Assembly (NCBI RefSeq): GCF_003244875.1
Contig: NZ_LXXZ01000026.1
Location: 248,001-312,000, forward strand
Reading direction: 5' to 3'
Origin: Stenotrophomonas sepilia
GTDB lineage: Bacteria > Pseudomonadota > Gammaproteobacteria > Xanthomonadales > Xanthomonadaceae
DNA: 64,000 nucleotides
Shown: positions 47,301-55,993 of the stretch, piece by piece
Position numbering within the stretch: position 1 is the stretch's first letter
Layout: every line of letters begins with the position of its first letter
Program-made: the position numbers and the translations under genes
The notes under the pieces: generated by a model
What the model was told of the DNA's origin: nothing
The model's database searches: none
What the model saw: the letters and a program-made list of their open reading frames with translations, nothing else

Positions 47301-47342
47301 GCGGCGCTCCACCCAGCGCCTCTTGTCCCCCTGCCCGCCCAT
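44316..47342 (-). CDS. Beta-propeller sensor diguanylate cyclase (Reg_prop-Y_Y_Y-GGDEF)
   Basis: 1008 aa. After a basic stretch and a signal or anchor segment (LLWLLLALALPLAAQ) come about 14 propeller repeats with the pattern W.(S/A).xGG(L/I)xR (first NGLPHNSLRDIAQTPEGHLW), a Y_Y_Y domain, one membrane segment (VLAGMLLLAGLVALYRLLL), a coiled coil and a GGDEF domain (ALTGLANRR, LDIDHFKEVND, TGGEEFALL). An RxxD inhibitory site (RDSD) is five residues before GGEEF. It should sense a periplasmic ligand and make c-di-GMP inside. The start ATG 47342 is chosen because it directly precedes the signal segment; the frame remains open further up. Confidence 0.88.
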   Translation of the reverse strand: MGGQGDKRRWVERRASGFRRALRQGLLWLLLALALPLAAQEGAPPLRDYAIDVWTSRNGLPHNSLRDIAQTPEGHLWFATWEGLVRYNGLDFTVFDRSTRPGLRDNGIGALFVDRQGGLWISDSRGNVSHRGSDGQWRVWEHQADTPQVLIQSMQMDSQGRLWLLYEGKGIGYLTPDSGIVYQAPAADLPMAMSFTRLVVDAQDRVWVGTLDGLVLRDNDGVLKRAPAAWGLGAGSGLSWPYRAPDGALWIVAGERLYRVEDDQLVLVHRLPGQLHMTSMLQDRHGDLWLGTENQGLLRISAHGLERLPAGLNLPGGRVVSLREDAEGSIWVGANGGLYRLRETLFSSYTERDGLSGDYVRTVFEDRDRQLWVGSASGLDLQTPDGRFRAVPLHNRGGKAPSVLSLAQGPDGDLWVGTFGDGVYRLGRDGHLRHNYAAADGMPGGNIRAISVDSQGVVWAGTQKGVVRIDGDHVQVSNVPGMPGGLITALEHDHQGNLWIGTIESIRVLRGDHVQSIDLAPLGGGRSVFGFHQLGDAMWISSDRGLYRWRNGRLARVGLEQGMPVDAVFQLVPDRLGNVWISSNRGVLRTDMATLNAVADGRTPRVAVERYNEIDGMANAQANGSSSPSAILRQDGTFWVVTEGGLSTVDPQRLQRFRERPSPPAAIESVQVDGAPVHWEGPDRNHVPGGRRLAVSYVGLSYLMSDRIRYRTRLDGLDAGWVERGPQRSVEFVGLPPGDYTLHVAAAHPGGSWGQQEAVWSFTVEPFWWQRRSVQVLAGMLLLAGLVALYRLLLQQLKASNLRLARRVDEATFDLQAKTVHLQALNQEKTELAERLARQAEAFERQAREDALTGLANRRAFDETLARDFARSQRSGHPLCLVVLDIDHFKEVNDRHSHSIGDAVLVQVASLIAAACRDSDLPARTGGEEFALLLNDTRLEEAAQLCARLRGLFHDHPDWGGVAGLRVTFSAGLVELDADDRTPALLYQRADRALYRAKSDGRDRTSIG

Positions 47343-47518
47343 CACCGCAGCGGCGGCGGCCAGGTGCGGCTGCAGGACGCGGCAGCGTGCGGGAACGGCC
47401 GGGCAGCGTGCAATGGCATGCCGGCAGGAACGGGCTGGCTCATCGGGGGGAGACTGGGGAGATGCGCAGATGATAGGCCAAACCGCGGCCCCGGCGTCAC
47501 CGTCCGCAGCGCGCCGAC

Positions 47519-48928
47519 TCAGCCGGCGCGGCCGGGCGCCACCACCTGGGCACTGGCCGGCCACTGCACCACCGCCTCCAGGCCACCTTCGGCCCGGTTG
47601 CGCAGCCACAGCCGGGCGCCGTCCTTCTCGGCCAGGGCGCGCGCGATGGTCAGGCCCAGGCCGGCCCCGCCGGTTTCGCGCGAACGCGAGGTCTCCACCC
47701 GCACGAACGGATCGAACACCGCCTCCAGCTGCTCTTCGGCCAGGCCCGGGCCGTCATCGGCCACCACCACGGTAATTGCACCGCCGCTCCGCTCAACCCG
47801 CACCCGTGCCCGCTGCGCGTACATCACCGCGTTGTCCACCAGGTTGGAGAACAGCCGGTGCATGGCCAACGGACGCAACATCAGCACCGAACCACTGCCC
47901 CCTTCGAAGACCACATCACCGCCGCCTTCGGCGGCGTCCTCAACAATGCTCTCCAGCAGCGAATCCAGGTCCAGTGCGGCGCGCTGCTCGGCACTCTCGG
48001 CGCTGCGCGCCAGTTCCAGGCCCTCGCGCACCAGCGCCTGCATCGCCGCCAGGTCGCCGATCAGGCGCTCACGCAGGGCCTCGTCGCTGACATTCTCCAG
48101 GCGCAGGCGCAGCCGCGTCAGCGGCGTCTGCAGGTCGTGGGTGATCGCCGCCAGCATCTGCGTGCGTTCGGCCAGGTGCCGCTGCAGGCGGTGCTGCATG
48201 GCGTTGAAGGCTTCGGCGGCACGCTGCACTTCGCGCGGCCCGCGCAGTGGCAACGGGTCGCGCTGCAGGTCATCGCCAAGGTCTTCTGCGGCTGCGGCCA
48301 GTTCCTGCAGCGGCGCGCTGGCCATGCGCGCGACGATATAGGCCAGCACGGCAATCGCCAGCACCAGCAGGGTCAGGAACCATGGGTCCACGGCGAGGAT
48401 GCCGTTGTGCGCCACCGCCGGCGAGTCCAGTGCCAGCTTCAGCAGCGTGCCGTCGTTGAGGGTCACGTCCACTGCACGGCATCTGGGCGGGATGAACGCG
48501 GGGTCGCGTTCGCGCGGCGGCCGCCGGTGGCCCGGCGGCGGCGGCGGCAGCAGCTCCTGCAGTTTGGGAATGCAGGAGCGGAACGAAGCGAAGTGCACGT
48601 GCGCGCGCGACACCGGCCCGGGGCGGTCTTCCAGTACTTCCATCAGCGCCGTGTCGGCACGCCCCAGGCGTGCGCCCGGCTGCAGCGCGCGCACGCTCGG
48701 CCCGCCGATCGCCAGCAGGCGCTCGCGCAGCTCCGGATTGCCGTCCAGCAGGTTGACGTAGCCCTGCAGGCGGTCGGCGATGCGGTTCAGGTTCTGCCGC
48801 TCGAACTCCTGCTGGCGCTTGGAGGTGGCCAGCATGGTCGCGCCGATCGCAACCACCGCCATGCCCAGCAGCAGGATCACGAACAACCGCCCGACCATCG
48901 AGGACAGGAAATGGCGCAGGCGCTTCAT
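47519..48928 (-). CDS. Sensor histidine kinase
   Basis: 469-aa membrane kinase of the OmpR-partner class. TM1 (MVGRLFVILLLGMAVVAIGAT), a periplasmic sensor of about 145 residues with a Pro-rich turn (LLPPPPPGHRRPP), TM2 (FLTLLVLAIAVLAYIVA), HAMP linker, His264 in AAITHDLQTPLTRLR, N-box FSNLVDNAVMYA, G1 VADDGPG and G2 GGAGLGLTIARA. The sensor carries Cys119 and Cys150, possibly a disulfide. It is the second gene after the regulator, 6 nt apart, and the pair diverges from the macA operon, so control of that pump is likely. Confidence 0.9.
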   Translation of the reverse strand: MKRLRHFLSSMVGRLFVILLLGMAVVAIGATMLATSKRQQEFERQNLNRIADRLQGYVNLLDGNPELRERLLAIGGPSVRALQPGARLGRADTALMEVLEDRPGPVSRAHVHFASFRSCIPKLQELLPPPPPGHRRPPRERDPAFIPPRCRAVDVTLNDGTLLKLALDSPAVAHNGILAVDPWFLTLLVLAIAVLAYIVARMASAPLQELAAAAEDLGDDLQRDPLPLRGPREVQRAAEAFNAMQHRLQRHLAERTQMLAAITHDLQTPLTRLRLRLENVSDEALRERLIGDLAAMQALVREGLELARSAESAEQRAALDLDSLLESIVEDAAEGGGDVVFEGGSGSVLMLRPLAMHRLFSNLVDNAVMYAQRARVRVERSGGAITVVVADDGPGLAEEQLEAVFDPFVRVETSRSRETGGAGLGLTIARALAEKDGARLWLRNRAEGGLEAVVQWPASAQVVAPGRAG

Positions 48929-48934
48929 CGCGGT

Positions 48935-49663
48935 TTATTCCAGGTTGACCGACGAGGCCAGCACGTAGCCTTCGTTGCGCACGGTCTTGATCAGTCCATC
49001 CGGGCCACCATCGTCGCCCAGCTTGTTGCGCAGGCGGCTGACCTGCAGGTCGATCGCGCGGTCCTGAGCCTCGTAGTTGCGGCCACTGCTGAGCGCGACC
49101 AGCTGCTCGCGCGACAGCACCTTGTTGGCGTGGGCGATGAACACCCGCAGCAGGCGGAACTCGGCGCCGGACAGCACCACCACGCGGCCATCCGGATCGA
49201 CCAGGTGGCGATGCTCCAGGTCGAATACCCAGCGCGAGAAACGCGCGCGGCGTACCGCCAGTGGTTCCAGGTTGGCCGGCAGCGCCTCGGTCCGGCGCAG
49301 CACGTTGCGGATGCGCGCCAGCAGCTCGCGCGGCTCGAACGGCTTGGCCAGGTAGTCGTCGGCGCCCATTTCCAGGCCCAGCACGCGGTCGATCGGCTCG
49401 GCGCGCGCGGTCAGCATGATCACCGGCGTGTTCGAACGCGCACGCAGGTCACGGCACAGGGTCAGACCATCCTCGCGCGGCAGGTTGAGGTCCAGCACGA
49501 TCAGGTCCACGTGCTCGCGGTCCAGCAGCTGGCGCATGGCGGTGCCATCGGCCGCAGTGCTCACCTGGTAGCCGGCGCGGCCGAGCTGCTCGGCCAGCAG
49601 CGTGCGGATGTCGTTGTCGTCGTCGACGATCAGCAGTCGATGCATCGGGTTTTCAGTCTCCAT
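48935..49663 (-). CDS. OmpR-family response regulator
   Basis: 242 aa. Receiver domain with acidic pocket (LIVDDDND), phospho-acceptor Asp58 (VLDLNLP), Thr in MLTAR and Lys in YLAKPF; C-terminal winged helix (LSGAEFRLLRVFIAHANKVLSREQL, VSRLRNKL). The ATG at 49663 fits the usual length; ATG 49645 is a second option. It is divergent from macA over a 204-nt gap (49664-49867) that must contain its binding sites, which I cannot identify. Confidence 0.92.
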   Translation of the reverse strand: METENPMHRLLIVDDDNDIRTLLAEQLGRAGYQVSTAADGTAMRQLLDREHVDLIVLDLNLPREDGLTLCRDLRARSNTPVIMLTARAEPIDRVLGLEMGADDYLAKPFEPRELLARIRNVLRRTEALPANLEPLAVRRARFSRWVFDLEHRHLVDPDGRVVVLSGAEFRLLRVFIAHANKVLSREQLVALSSGRNYEAQDRAIDLQVSRLRNKLGDDGGPDGLIKTVRNEGYVLASSVNLE

Positions 49664-49867
49664 GTCGCGATCATCCCGTGTCGGCAGCTGAACCGCATCC
49701 GGGGCAATGCGTACCAGTGTATCCACCCGCGGGCGGGATACCTGTGGTTACGCCTGTTCACCGACAGTGTTACATACAGACATACCCCGAGGATTGAGCC
49801 GTCCATCGCCCGGTCTTCACAATGCCCATCAACGCCGCCTTCGCGGCCTCGAGAGTGAAGCCACGAC

Positions 49868-51106
49868 GTGACGTTCCGCCTGCTGCCAGCGACCCACCGG
49901 AGTCGCCTGATGCTGATCGCCCTGCTCGCCCTGATCGTCGCCGCGACCGCCTGGTGGCTGCTGCGCAAGCCCGCCGCCCCGGCGGTGGCAACCTCGCCGG
50001 TCAGCCGCGGTGACATTGAACAAACGGTGGATGCCACCGGCGTGATCGACGCCTACAAGCTGGTCAGCGTCGGCGCGCAGGCCTCGGGCCAGATCAAATC
50101 GCTGAAGGTACAGCTGGGCGACACCGTGAAGGAAGGCGACCTGATCGCCGAGATCGATGCCACCACCCAGCAGAACCAGGTGCTCAACGCGCAGGCCTCG
50201 CTGGACCAGGTCACTGCCCAGCGCGCGGTGCAGCAAGCCACCCTGCGCCAGGCCGAACTGGAGTTCGCGCGCCAGCAGCAGATGCTGGCCGCCGAGGCCA
50301 CCTCGCGCCAGGAATACGATGCCGCCGAGGCACAGCTGAAGACCGCCCGCGCCCAACTGCAGTCCTACGAGGCGCAGATCAAGGGCCGCGAAACCGAGCT
50401 GGGCACCGCCCGCGCCAACCTGGCCTACACCCGCATCACCGCACCGATGGACGGCACCGTGGTCGCGGTGGTGGCCGAAGAAGGCCGTACCGTGAACGCC
50501 AACCAGACCGCACCGACCATCGTCATGCTGGCGCGGCTGGACGTGGTCACCGTCAATGCCGAGATCTCCGAGGCCGACGTGGTCAAGATCAAGCCCGGCA
50601 TGCCGGTGTACTTCACCACCCTGGGCGACCCGGACCGCAAGTATCACGCCACGCTGCGCCAGATCAATCCGGCGCCGGCCTCGATCGCCAACGAAAGCTC
50701 CTCCAGCTCCAGCAGTTCGTCCAGTTCCAGTTCCAGCAGCGCGGTCTACTACAACGCGCTGTTTGATGTGGAAAACCCGGACGGTACGCTGCGCATCGAC
50801 ATGACCGCGCAGGTCTCGGTACTGCTCAAGCAGGCCAAGGGCGTGCTGATGGTGCCGGCGGTGGCACTGGGACCGAAGCGCCGTGGCGATGAGCGGATGG
50901 TGCGGGTGCTGGACGACGAGGGCCAACCGCAGCCGCGCAAGGTCACCGTGGGCATCAACAACGGCGCCTCGGCCGAGATCCTGTCCGGCTTGAAGGAAGG
51001 CGAGCGCGTGGTGGTCGGCGAAGCCGGTGCGGCCGGTGCCAGCACCGGCGGCAACCGCGGCGGCATGCAGATGCGGGTCGGTGGCCCGGGCATGGGGCGC
51101 CGATGA
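49868..51106 (+). CDS. macA: Membrane fusion protein MacA with a polyserine insertion
   Basis: 412-aa periplasmic adaptor of the MacAB type. N-terminal anchor ([19 protein letters not shown]), lipoyl-like halves ([25 protein letters not shown]), a long coiled-coil hairpin (about residues 100-185) and a beta-barrel part. Unusual: a run of 15 Ser at residues 277-291 (50696-50740), encoded by a mix of AGC, AGT, TCC and TCG, inserted in the barrel region just after [13 protein letters not shown]. Start GTG 49868; its end overlaps macB by 4 nt. Confidence 0.9.
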   Translation: MTFRLLPATHRSRLMLIALLALIVAATAWWLLRKPAAPAVATSPVSRGDIEQTVDATGVIDAYKLVSVGAQASGQIKSLKVQLGDTVKEGDLIAEIDATTQQNQVLNAQASLDQVTAQRAVQQATLRQAELEFARQQQMLAAEATSRQEYDAAEAQLKTARAQLQSYEAQIKGRETELGTARANLAYTRITAPMDGTVVAVVAEEGRTVNANQTAPTIVMLARLDVVTVNAEISEADVVKIKPGMPVYFTTLGDPDRKYHATLRQINPAPASIANESSSSSSSSSSSSSSSAVYYNALFDVENPDGTLRIDMTAQVSVLLKQAKGVLMVPAVALGPKRRGDERMVRVLDDEGQPQPRKVTVGINNGASAEILSGLKEGERVVVGEAGAAGASTGGNRGGMQMRVGGPGMGRR

Positions 51107-53061
51107 GCACGACGGCGCCGCTGCTGCGCCTGCGCGACCTGCGACGTGAATTCCCGGCCGGCGACGATGTGATCGCCGTACTGCGCGACGTCCATCTCGA
51201 CATCCACGCCGGCGAGATGGTCGCCATCGTTGGCCAGTCCGGCTCGGGCAAGTCGACGCTGATGAACATCCTCGGCTGCCTTGACCGTCCCACTCGCGGC
51301 AGCTACCAAGTGGCCGGCCGCGAAACCGGAAAGATGGAGCCGGACGAACTGGCCGAACTGCGCCGCGAGCATTTTGGTTTCATCTTCCAGCGCTACCACC
51401 TGCTCGGCGACCTCGACGCGCGCGGCAATGTGGAAGTGCCGGCCGTTTACGCCGGCAGTCCCGGGCCGGTGCGCAACGCGCGTGCCGAGCAACTGCTGCG
51501 GCGGCTGGGGCTGGGCGACCGCATGCATCACAAGCCAGGCCAGCTTTCCGGTGGCCAGCAGCAGCGCGTGTCGATCGCACGCGCCCTGATGAACGGCGGC
51601 GAGGTGATCCTGGCCGACGAACCAACAGGCGCGCTCGATACGAAATCCGGTGAGGAAGTGATGGCGATCCTCGGCGAACTGCATGCCGAAGGCCACACCA
51701 TCATCATCGTCACCCACGACATGAGCGTGGCCCAGCACGCGCAGCGCATCATCGAGATCCGCGATGGCGAGATCATTGCCGACCGCGCCAATCCGGATGC
51801 GCCGAGTTACCGCGCCCAGCGCGAAGCCAGTACCGGCGTCGCCCACGGCAACAGCTGGCGGGCGGCCCGCGACCGCTTCACCGAAGCGTTCCGCATGGCG
51901 CTGCTGGCGATGAACGCCCATCGCCTGCGCACCTTCCTGACCATGCTCGGCATCATCATCGGCATCGCCTCGGTGGTCTCGGTGGTGGCGCTGGGCGTTG
52001 GCTCGCAGCAGCAGATCCTGCAGAACATCAGCGCGCTCGGCACCAACACCATCGACGTCTATCCAGGCCGTGGATTCGGCGACATGCGGTCGGCGCGGGT
52101 ACAGACGCTCAAGGCCAGCGATGCCGATGCACTGGCAAAGCAGAGCTACGTGGACAGCGCCACGCCCAGCGTGTCGACCTCGGTCACCGCGCGTTACCGC
52201 AACCAGTCGTCCACCGCCCAGGTCAGCGGCGTCGGCGAGCAGTTCTTCCGGGTCAAGGGCGTGACTCTGCTCAGTGGCAGCTTCTTCGATGCCGATGCAG
52301 TCAAGGGCCTGGGCCAGGTGGCGGTGATCGACGAGAACACCCAGACCCAGTTCTTCCCCGATGTCGACCCGGTCGGACAGGTGATCCTGCTCGGCAACGT
52401 GCCGGCACGCGTGGTCGGCGTGGCCAAGCGCCAGAGTTTCGGCTTCGGTGGCAGCACCAGCCTCAGCGTGTGGGTGCCCTACACCACGGTGATGTCGCGC
52501 ATGCTCGGCCAGAGCCATGTCTCCAGCATCACCGTGCGCGTGGACGACAACACACCGATGGATGCCGCTCAGGAAGCGATCACCCGCCTGCTGACGATGC
52601 GCCACGGCACCGAGGATTTCTTCCTCAGCAACAGCGCGGAGATCCGCGACACCATCGAACAGACCACGCGCACGATGACCCTGCTGATCGGCGCCATCGC
52701 CGCCATCGCGCTGCTGGTCGGCGGCATCGGCGTGATGAACATCATGCTGGTGTCGGTGACCGAGCGCACCCGAGAGATCGGGGTGCGCATGGCCGTCGGT
52801 GCACGACAAGGTGATATCCGCCAGCAGTTCCTGATCGAAGCGGTGCTGGTGTGCCTGCTCGGTGGCGTGCTCGGCATCGGCCTGGCCCTGCTGCTGGGCT
52901 CGATGATCGGCCGCTTCGCCAGCGACTTCCAGGTGCTGTTCTCCACCGCCTCGATTGTTGCCGCCTTCGCCTGCTCGACCCTGATCGGCGTGGCATTCGG
53001 CTTCCTGCCCGCGCGCAACGCCGCGCAGCTCGACCCGGTAGAGGCCCTGGCACGCGAATGA
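51103..53061 (+). CDS. macB: ABC transporter MacB (ATPase-permease)
   Basis: 652 aa: an N-terminal ABC domain ([45 protein letters not shown]) fused to an FtsX-type part with four membrane segments ([41 protein letters not shown] and two at the C-terminus) and a large periplasmic loop. It drives export of macrolides, peptides or lipids by the MacAB-TolC mechanism. Overlaps on both sides are 4 nt. Confidence 0.94.
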   Translation: MSTTAPLLRLRDLRREFPAGDDVIAVLRDVHLDIHAGEMVAIVGQSGSGKSTLMNILGCLDRPTRGSYQVAGRETGKMEPDELAELRREHFGFIFQRYHLLGDLDARGNVEVPAVYAGSPGPVRNARAEQLLRRLGLGDRMHHKPGQLSGGQQQRVSIARALMNGGEVILADEPTGALDTKSGEEVMAILGELHAEGHTIIIVTHDMSVAQHAQRIIEIRDGEIIADRANPDAPSYRAQREASTGVAHGNSWRAARDRFTEAFRMALLAMNAHRLRTFLTMLGIIIGIASVVSVVALGVGSQQQILQNISALGTNTIDVYPGRGFGDMRSARVQTLKASDADALAKQSYVDSATPSVSTSVTARYRNQSSTAQVSGVGEQFFRVKGVTLLSGSFFDADAVKGLGQVAVIDENTQTQFFPDVDPVGQVILLGNVPARVVGVAKRQSFGFGGSTSLSVWVPYTTVMSRMLGQSHVSSITVRVDDNTPMDAAQEAITRLLTMRHGTEDFFLSNSAEIRDTIEQTTRTMTLLIGAIAAIALLVGGIGVMNIMLVSVTERTREIGVRMAVGARQGDIRQQFLIEAVLVCLLGGVLGIGLALLLGSMIGRFASDFQVLFSTASIVAAFACSTLIGVAFGFLPARNAAQLDPVEALARE

Positions 53062-54497
53062 AGATGATGACCCGACTGCCCTTCCCTGCCCCCTCGCGCC
53101 GGCTGCTGGCGGGTGCCGTTCTGCTCGCCCTGTCTGGCTGCGCCTCTGTCGGCCGCTATCCGGTGGCCGATCCCGACGTGGCGGCCCAGTATGGGCGTGG
53201 CGATGCCACCCTCAACGCACCGGCCGACGACCCGCGCAGCAGCCTGGACACACCGGGCCACGACATCCGCCAGGACACCTGGTGGACCGGCTTCGGCGAC
53301 GAGCGCCTGGACCGCCTGGTGGCGCAGGCGCTGGCCGCCAACAGCGACCTGGCCGCCGCCGGCCTGGCCGTGCAGCGTTCGCGCCTGCAGGCCGGCCTGG
53401 CCAGCAACGCGCTGTGGCCGCAGCCTTCGTCATCGGGCGTCAGCGGCAATGCCAGCCGCGCCACCGACCAGGCCGACGAATGGCGCCGCAGCTACTCCAC
53501 CGGCGTATCGCTGGGCTGGGAGGTGGATCTGTGGGGACGCCTGCGCACCCAGCGCGACATCGCCCGCTGGGAAGCCGAAGCCAGCGAGGAAGACCGGCAG
53601 AATACCGCCCTGCTGGTGATCAGCGACACCATCACCCAGTACTGGAACCTGGCCTACCTGAACCAGTCGATCGCCACCGGCCAGGCCAACCTGGAGCGGC
53701 TGGAGCGCACCCGCGAACTGGTGCAGGCCCGCTTCGACGCCGGTGCGGTATCGCGCCTGGAAGTGCGCCAGGCGCTGCAGAACCTGCAATCGCAGCGCGC
53801 CTCGCAGAGCGCGCTGGAACAGCAGCGGGTGGAGGTGCGCAACGCACTGACCGTGCTGCTGGACGGCACGCCCTGGCCCCAGCAGGACGAACCGCAGGAC
53901 CTGCTGGGCGCACACAGCCCGCGCATTGTCGAGGGGCTGCCGGCCGACCTGCTCGGCCGCCGCCCCGACCTGCGTGCGGCAGAACTCCGCCTGCGCAACA
54001 GCCTGAAGACCATCAGGGTCACCGCCACCCAGTACTACCCGGCGCTGAGCCTGACCGGCAGCCTCGGTTCCAGTGCGGCCTCGCTGGGCGATGTACTGCG
54101 CAATCCGGTGGCCACGCTGGGCGCCGGCCTTTCGCTGCCATTCCTCAACCTGCAGCGCGCGCAGCTGGATACCGATATCGCCGGCACCAGCTATCAGATC
54201 GCCGCGACCAATTTCCGCAAGACGCTGTACACCGCGCTCTCGGAAGTGGACAACGCCCTGTCCGCGCGCGAGCAGCTGGCGCGCCAGGTCGCTGCCTCGC
54301 AGGCTTCGTACGAGGAAGCGGTGGAAGTGGAGCGCGCGCAGGAAGTGCGTTATCGCGTGGGTGCTACCGATCTGCGCACCTGGCTGGAAGCGCAGCAGAC
54401 CCGGCGCGATGCCGAGCTGTCGCTGGCGCGCGTGCGCCAGGGCCAGCTGAACAACGACGTGACCCTGTTCAAGGCACTGGGTGGCAGCGCGGGGTAG
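53058..54497 (+). CDS. macC: Outer-membrane efflux lipoprotein (NodT/TolC family), MacC
   Basis: 479 aa. Signal with lipobox LSGC (LLALSGCAS), then the NodT/OprM arrangement: [18 protein letters not shown], a long alpha-hairpin repeat in duplicate ([17 protein letters not shown] and [16 protein letters not shown]), and [15 protein letters not shown]. It is the third gene of the macABC operon and gives the outer-membrane channel, so the pump does not depend on a distant TolC. The ATG overlaps macB as ATGA. Confidence 0.9.
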   Translation: MKMMTRLPFPAPSRRLLAGAVLLALSGCASVGRYPVADPDVAAQYGRGDATLNAPADDPRSSLDTPGHDIRQDTWWTGFGDERLDRLVAQALAANSDLAAAGLAVQRSRLQAGLASNALWPQPSSSGVSGNASRATDQADEWRRSYSTGVSLGWEVDLWGRLRTQRDIARWEAEASEEDRQNTALLVISDTITQYWNLAYLNQSIATGQANLERLERTRELVQARFDAGAVSRLEVRQALQNLQSQRASQSALEQQRVEVRNALTVLLDGTPWPQQDEPQDLLGAHSPRIVEGLPADLLGRRPDLRAAELRLRNSLKTIRVTATQYYPALSLTGSLGSSAASLGDVLRNPVATLGAGLSLPFLNLQRAQLDTDIAGTSYQIAATNFRKTLYTALSEVDNALSAREQLARQVAASQASYEEAVEVERAQEVRYRVGATDLRTWLEAQQTRRDAELSLARVRQGQLNNDVTLFKALGGSAG

Positions 54498-54504
54498 CGG
54501 CTTC

Positions 54505-54574
54505 TTAGAGCCGAGCCCATGCTCGGCTGCTTTCCTGATCGGGTATGCGATAGCCGAGCGTGGGCTCGGCTCAA
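54505..54574. repeat. SMAG palindrome dimer (inverted pair)
   Basis: TAGAGCCGAGC-type units at 54505-54528 and inverted at 54552-54574, between the convergent ends of macC and rlmB. The GTAG ends are mutated (TTAG and CAAC). Confidence 0.7.
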
Positions 54575-54578
54575 CAGA

Positions 54579-55322
54579 TCAACCGCGCTGGCGCACGGCC
54601 TCGAACAGGCTGACGCCGGCCGCGACGGAAACATTCAGACTCTCGATCTCGCCCGGCATCGGGATCTTGACCAGGCCATCGCAGTTCTCGCGGGTCAGGC
54701 GGCGCAGGCCATCGGCCTCGCCGCCCAGCACCAGCGCGATGTTGCCCTTCAGGTCCAGCTGGTACAGCGACGCGGTGGCCTCACCGGCCAGACCGTAGAT
54801 CCACACGCCCTGCTTCTGCAGGTCCTTCAGGCAGCGCGACAGGTTGGTTACCGCCACCACCGGGATGAGGTCGGCGGCGCCGGCCGAGGTCTTGCGCACG
54901 GTGGCGTTGACCGTGGCCGACTTGTCCTTGGGGATGATCACTGCAGTCGCACCGGCCGCAGCGGCCGAGCGCAGGCAGGCACCCAGATTGTGCGGGTCCT
55001 GCACCTCGTCCAGCACCAGCAGCAGCGCCTTGCCCTCGGCCGCAGTGACAAGGCCTTCCAGCTCGTTCTCGCTGTAGGTGCGGGCGGCGGCATAGCGCGC
55101 GGCCACGCCCTGGTGGCGCACCGAGCCGCCCACACCGTCCAGCGCCTGGCTGTTCACCTTGCGCACGTCGATGCCCTTGCGGCGGGCGTTTTCCTCGATC
55201 TCGGTCAGGCGCGGGTTCTTCGCTCCGGCCTCGACCAGCACTTCGCGGACGTTCTCGGCGTCGTTCTCGATGGAGGAGGCGACGGCGTTGACGCCGACGA
55301 TCCACTGGCTGTTCTTGCTCAT
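54579..55322 (-). CDS. rlmB: 23S rRNA 2'-O-methyltransferase RlmB
   Basis: SpoU-family enzyme that methylates G2251 of 23S rRNA; 247 aa. N-terminal substrate-binding domain with WIVGVNAV, then the knot: LLVLDEVQDPHNLGACLRSA (motif 1), ALVLGGEADGL (motif 2) and IPMPGEIESLNVSVAAGV (motif 3). ATG 55322 starts the family fold; upstream frame is open but not conserved-looking. Stand-alone gene. Confidence 0.93.
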   Translation of the reverse strand: MSKNSQWIVGVNAVASSIENDAENVREVLVEAGAKNPRLTEIEENARRKGIDVRKVNSQALDGVGGSVRHQGVAARYAAARTYSENELEGLVTAAEGKALLLVLDEVQDPHNLGACLRSAAAAGATAVIIPKDKSATVNATVRKTSAGAADLIPVVAVTNLSRCLKDLQKQGVWIYGLAGEATASLYQLDLKGNIALVLGGEADGLRRLTRENCDGLVKIPMPGEIESLNVSVAAGVSLFEAVRQRG

Positions 55323-55386
55323 GCGGGCGGGGACCGGAAAGGGGGTGGCTATGGTAGAGCATCGGTGGCGGCCGCGCTTCAAGGCC

Positions 55387-55409
55387 GCCGAGCATGGGCT
55401 CGGCTCTAC
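55387..55409. repeat. SMAG-type palindrome
   Basis: CCGCCGAGCATGGGCTCGGCTCTAC-type unit, close to the GFA-family gene end. Confidence 0.65.
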
Positions 55410-55416
55410 ACAAACC

Positions 55417-55899
55417 TCACCGGCTGCGCGGTGGCCAGTGCGGCGTGTCGTGGTCGGGGTGCTGGTGGGACACGATCGTGGCCAGGAAGTCCAGGGCCGC
55501 GATGTCCTGCTCGGTACGCCGTACCGGCAGGCTGGCCAGGCTGTCGACGAAGGGCAGCTTGCGTTCGACCCCGTACTGGATCGTCGGTGGCAGGCGTTCG
55601 GGTTTGTCGAACGCGCCGGCAGCCACCGCCACGCCATCGGGCGCTTCGTAGGTCAATGGCGTGCCGCAGTCTGCGCAGAAGCCACGCCGCACCACGTTGG
55701 ACGACTGGAAATAGCGCGGCTGGCCGCGGGTCCAGCTGAACTGCACGCCGCGCACCGACACCAAGGGCGCGTAGAAGGCACCAAAGGCCTTCTGGCACAT
55801 CCGGCAATGGCAGATCGAGCTGTCGGTCAGCGCGCCACGCACGTGGAAGCGGATCGCGCCGCACTGGCAACCGCCGCTGTATTCGGGTTGGCCTTGCAT
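55417..55899 (-). CDS. GFA family zinc-binding protein (glutathione-dependent formaldehyde-activating type)
   Basis: 160 aa, CENP-V/GFA fold. Zinc-binding Cys are in GGCQCGAIRF, CHCRMCQK and CADCGTPL. The tail ends HQHPDHDTPHW, a His-rich stretch that is not part of the family core. Real formaldehyde activation is doubtful for many members. Start ATG 55899. It is the only gene between two repeat clusters. Confidence 0.88.
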   Translation of the reverse strand: MQGQPEYSGGCQCGAIRFHVRGALTDSSICHCRMCQKAFGAFYAPLVSVRGVQFSWTRGQPRYFQSSNVVRRGFCADCGTPLTYEAPDGVAVAAGAFDKPERLPPTIQYGVERKLPFVDSLASLPVRRTEQDIAALDFLATIVSHQHPDHDTPHWPPRSR

Positions 55900-55914
55900 G
55901 CGATGTCTCCTGGT

Positions 55915-55985
55915 GGTGCCGGCCGCTGGCCGGCAACCCGTCGGTGCCGAGGGTGCCATGGATGCCGGCCAGCGGCCGGCACTAC
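55915..55985. repeat. SMAG palindrome dimer (GCCGGCCGCTGGC subtype)
   Basis: Inverted pair: a GGTGCCGGCCGCTGGCCGGC unit at 55915-55936 and ATGCCGGCCAGCGGCC-type unit ending in CTAC at 55962-55985, just after the rnr stop. Confidence 0.75.
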
Positions 55986-55993
55986 CACGGTCA

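Noticed and set aside
47858-49858. A 666-codon open frame on the plus strand
   Set aside because: It is antisense to a histidine kinase and response regulator with all catalytic motifs.
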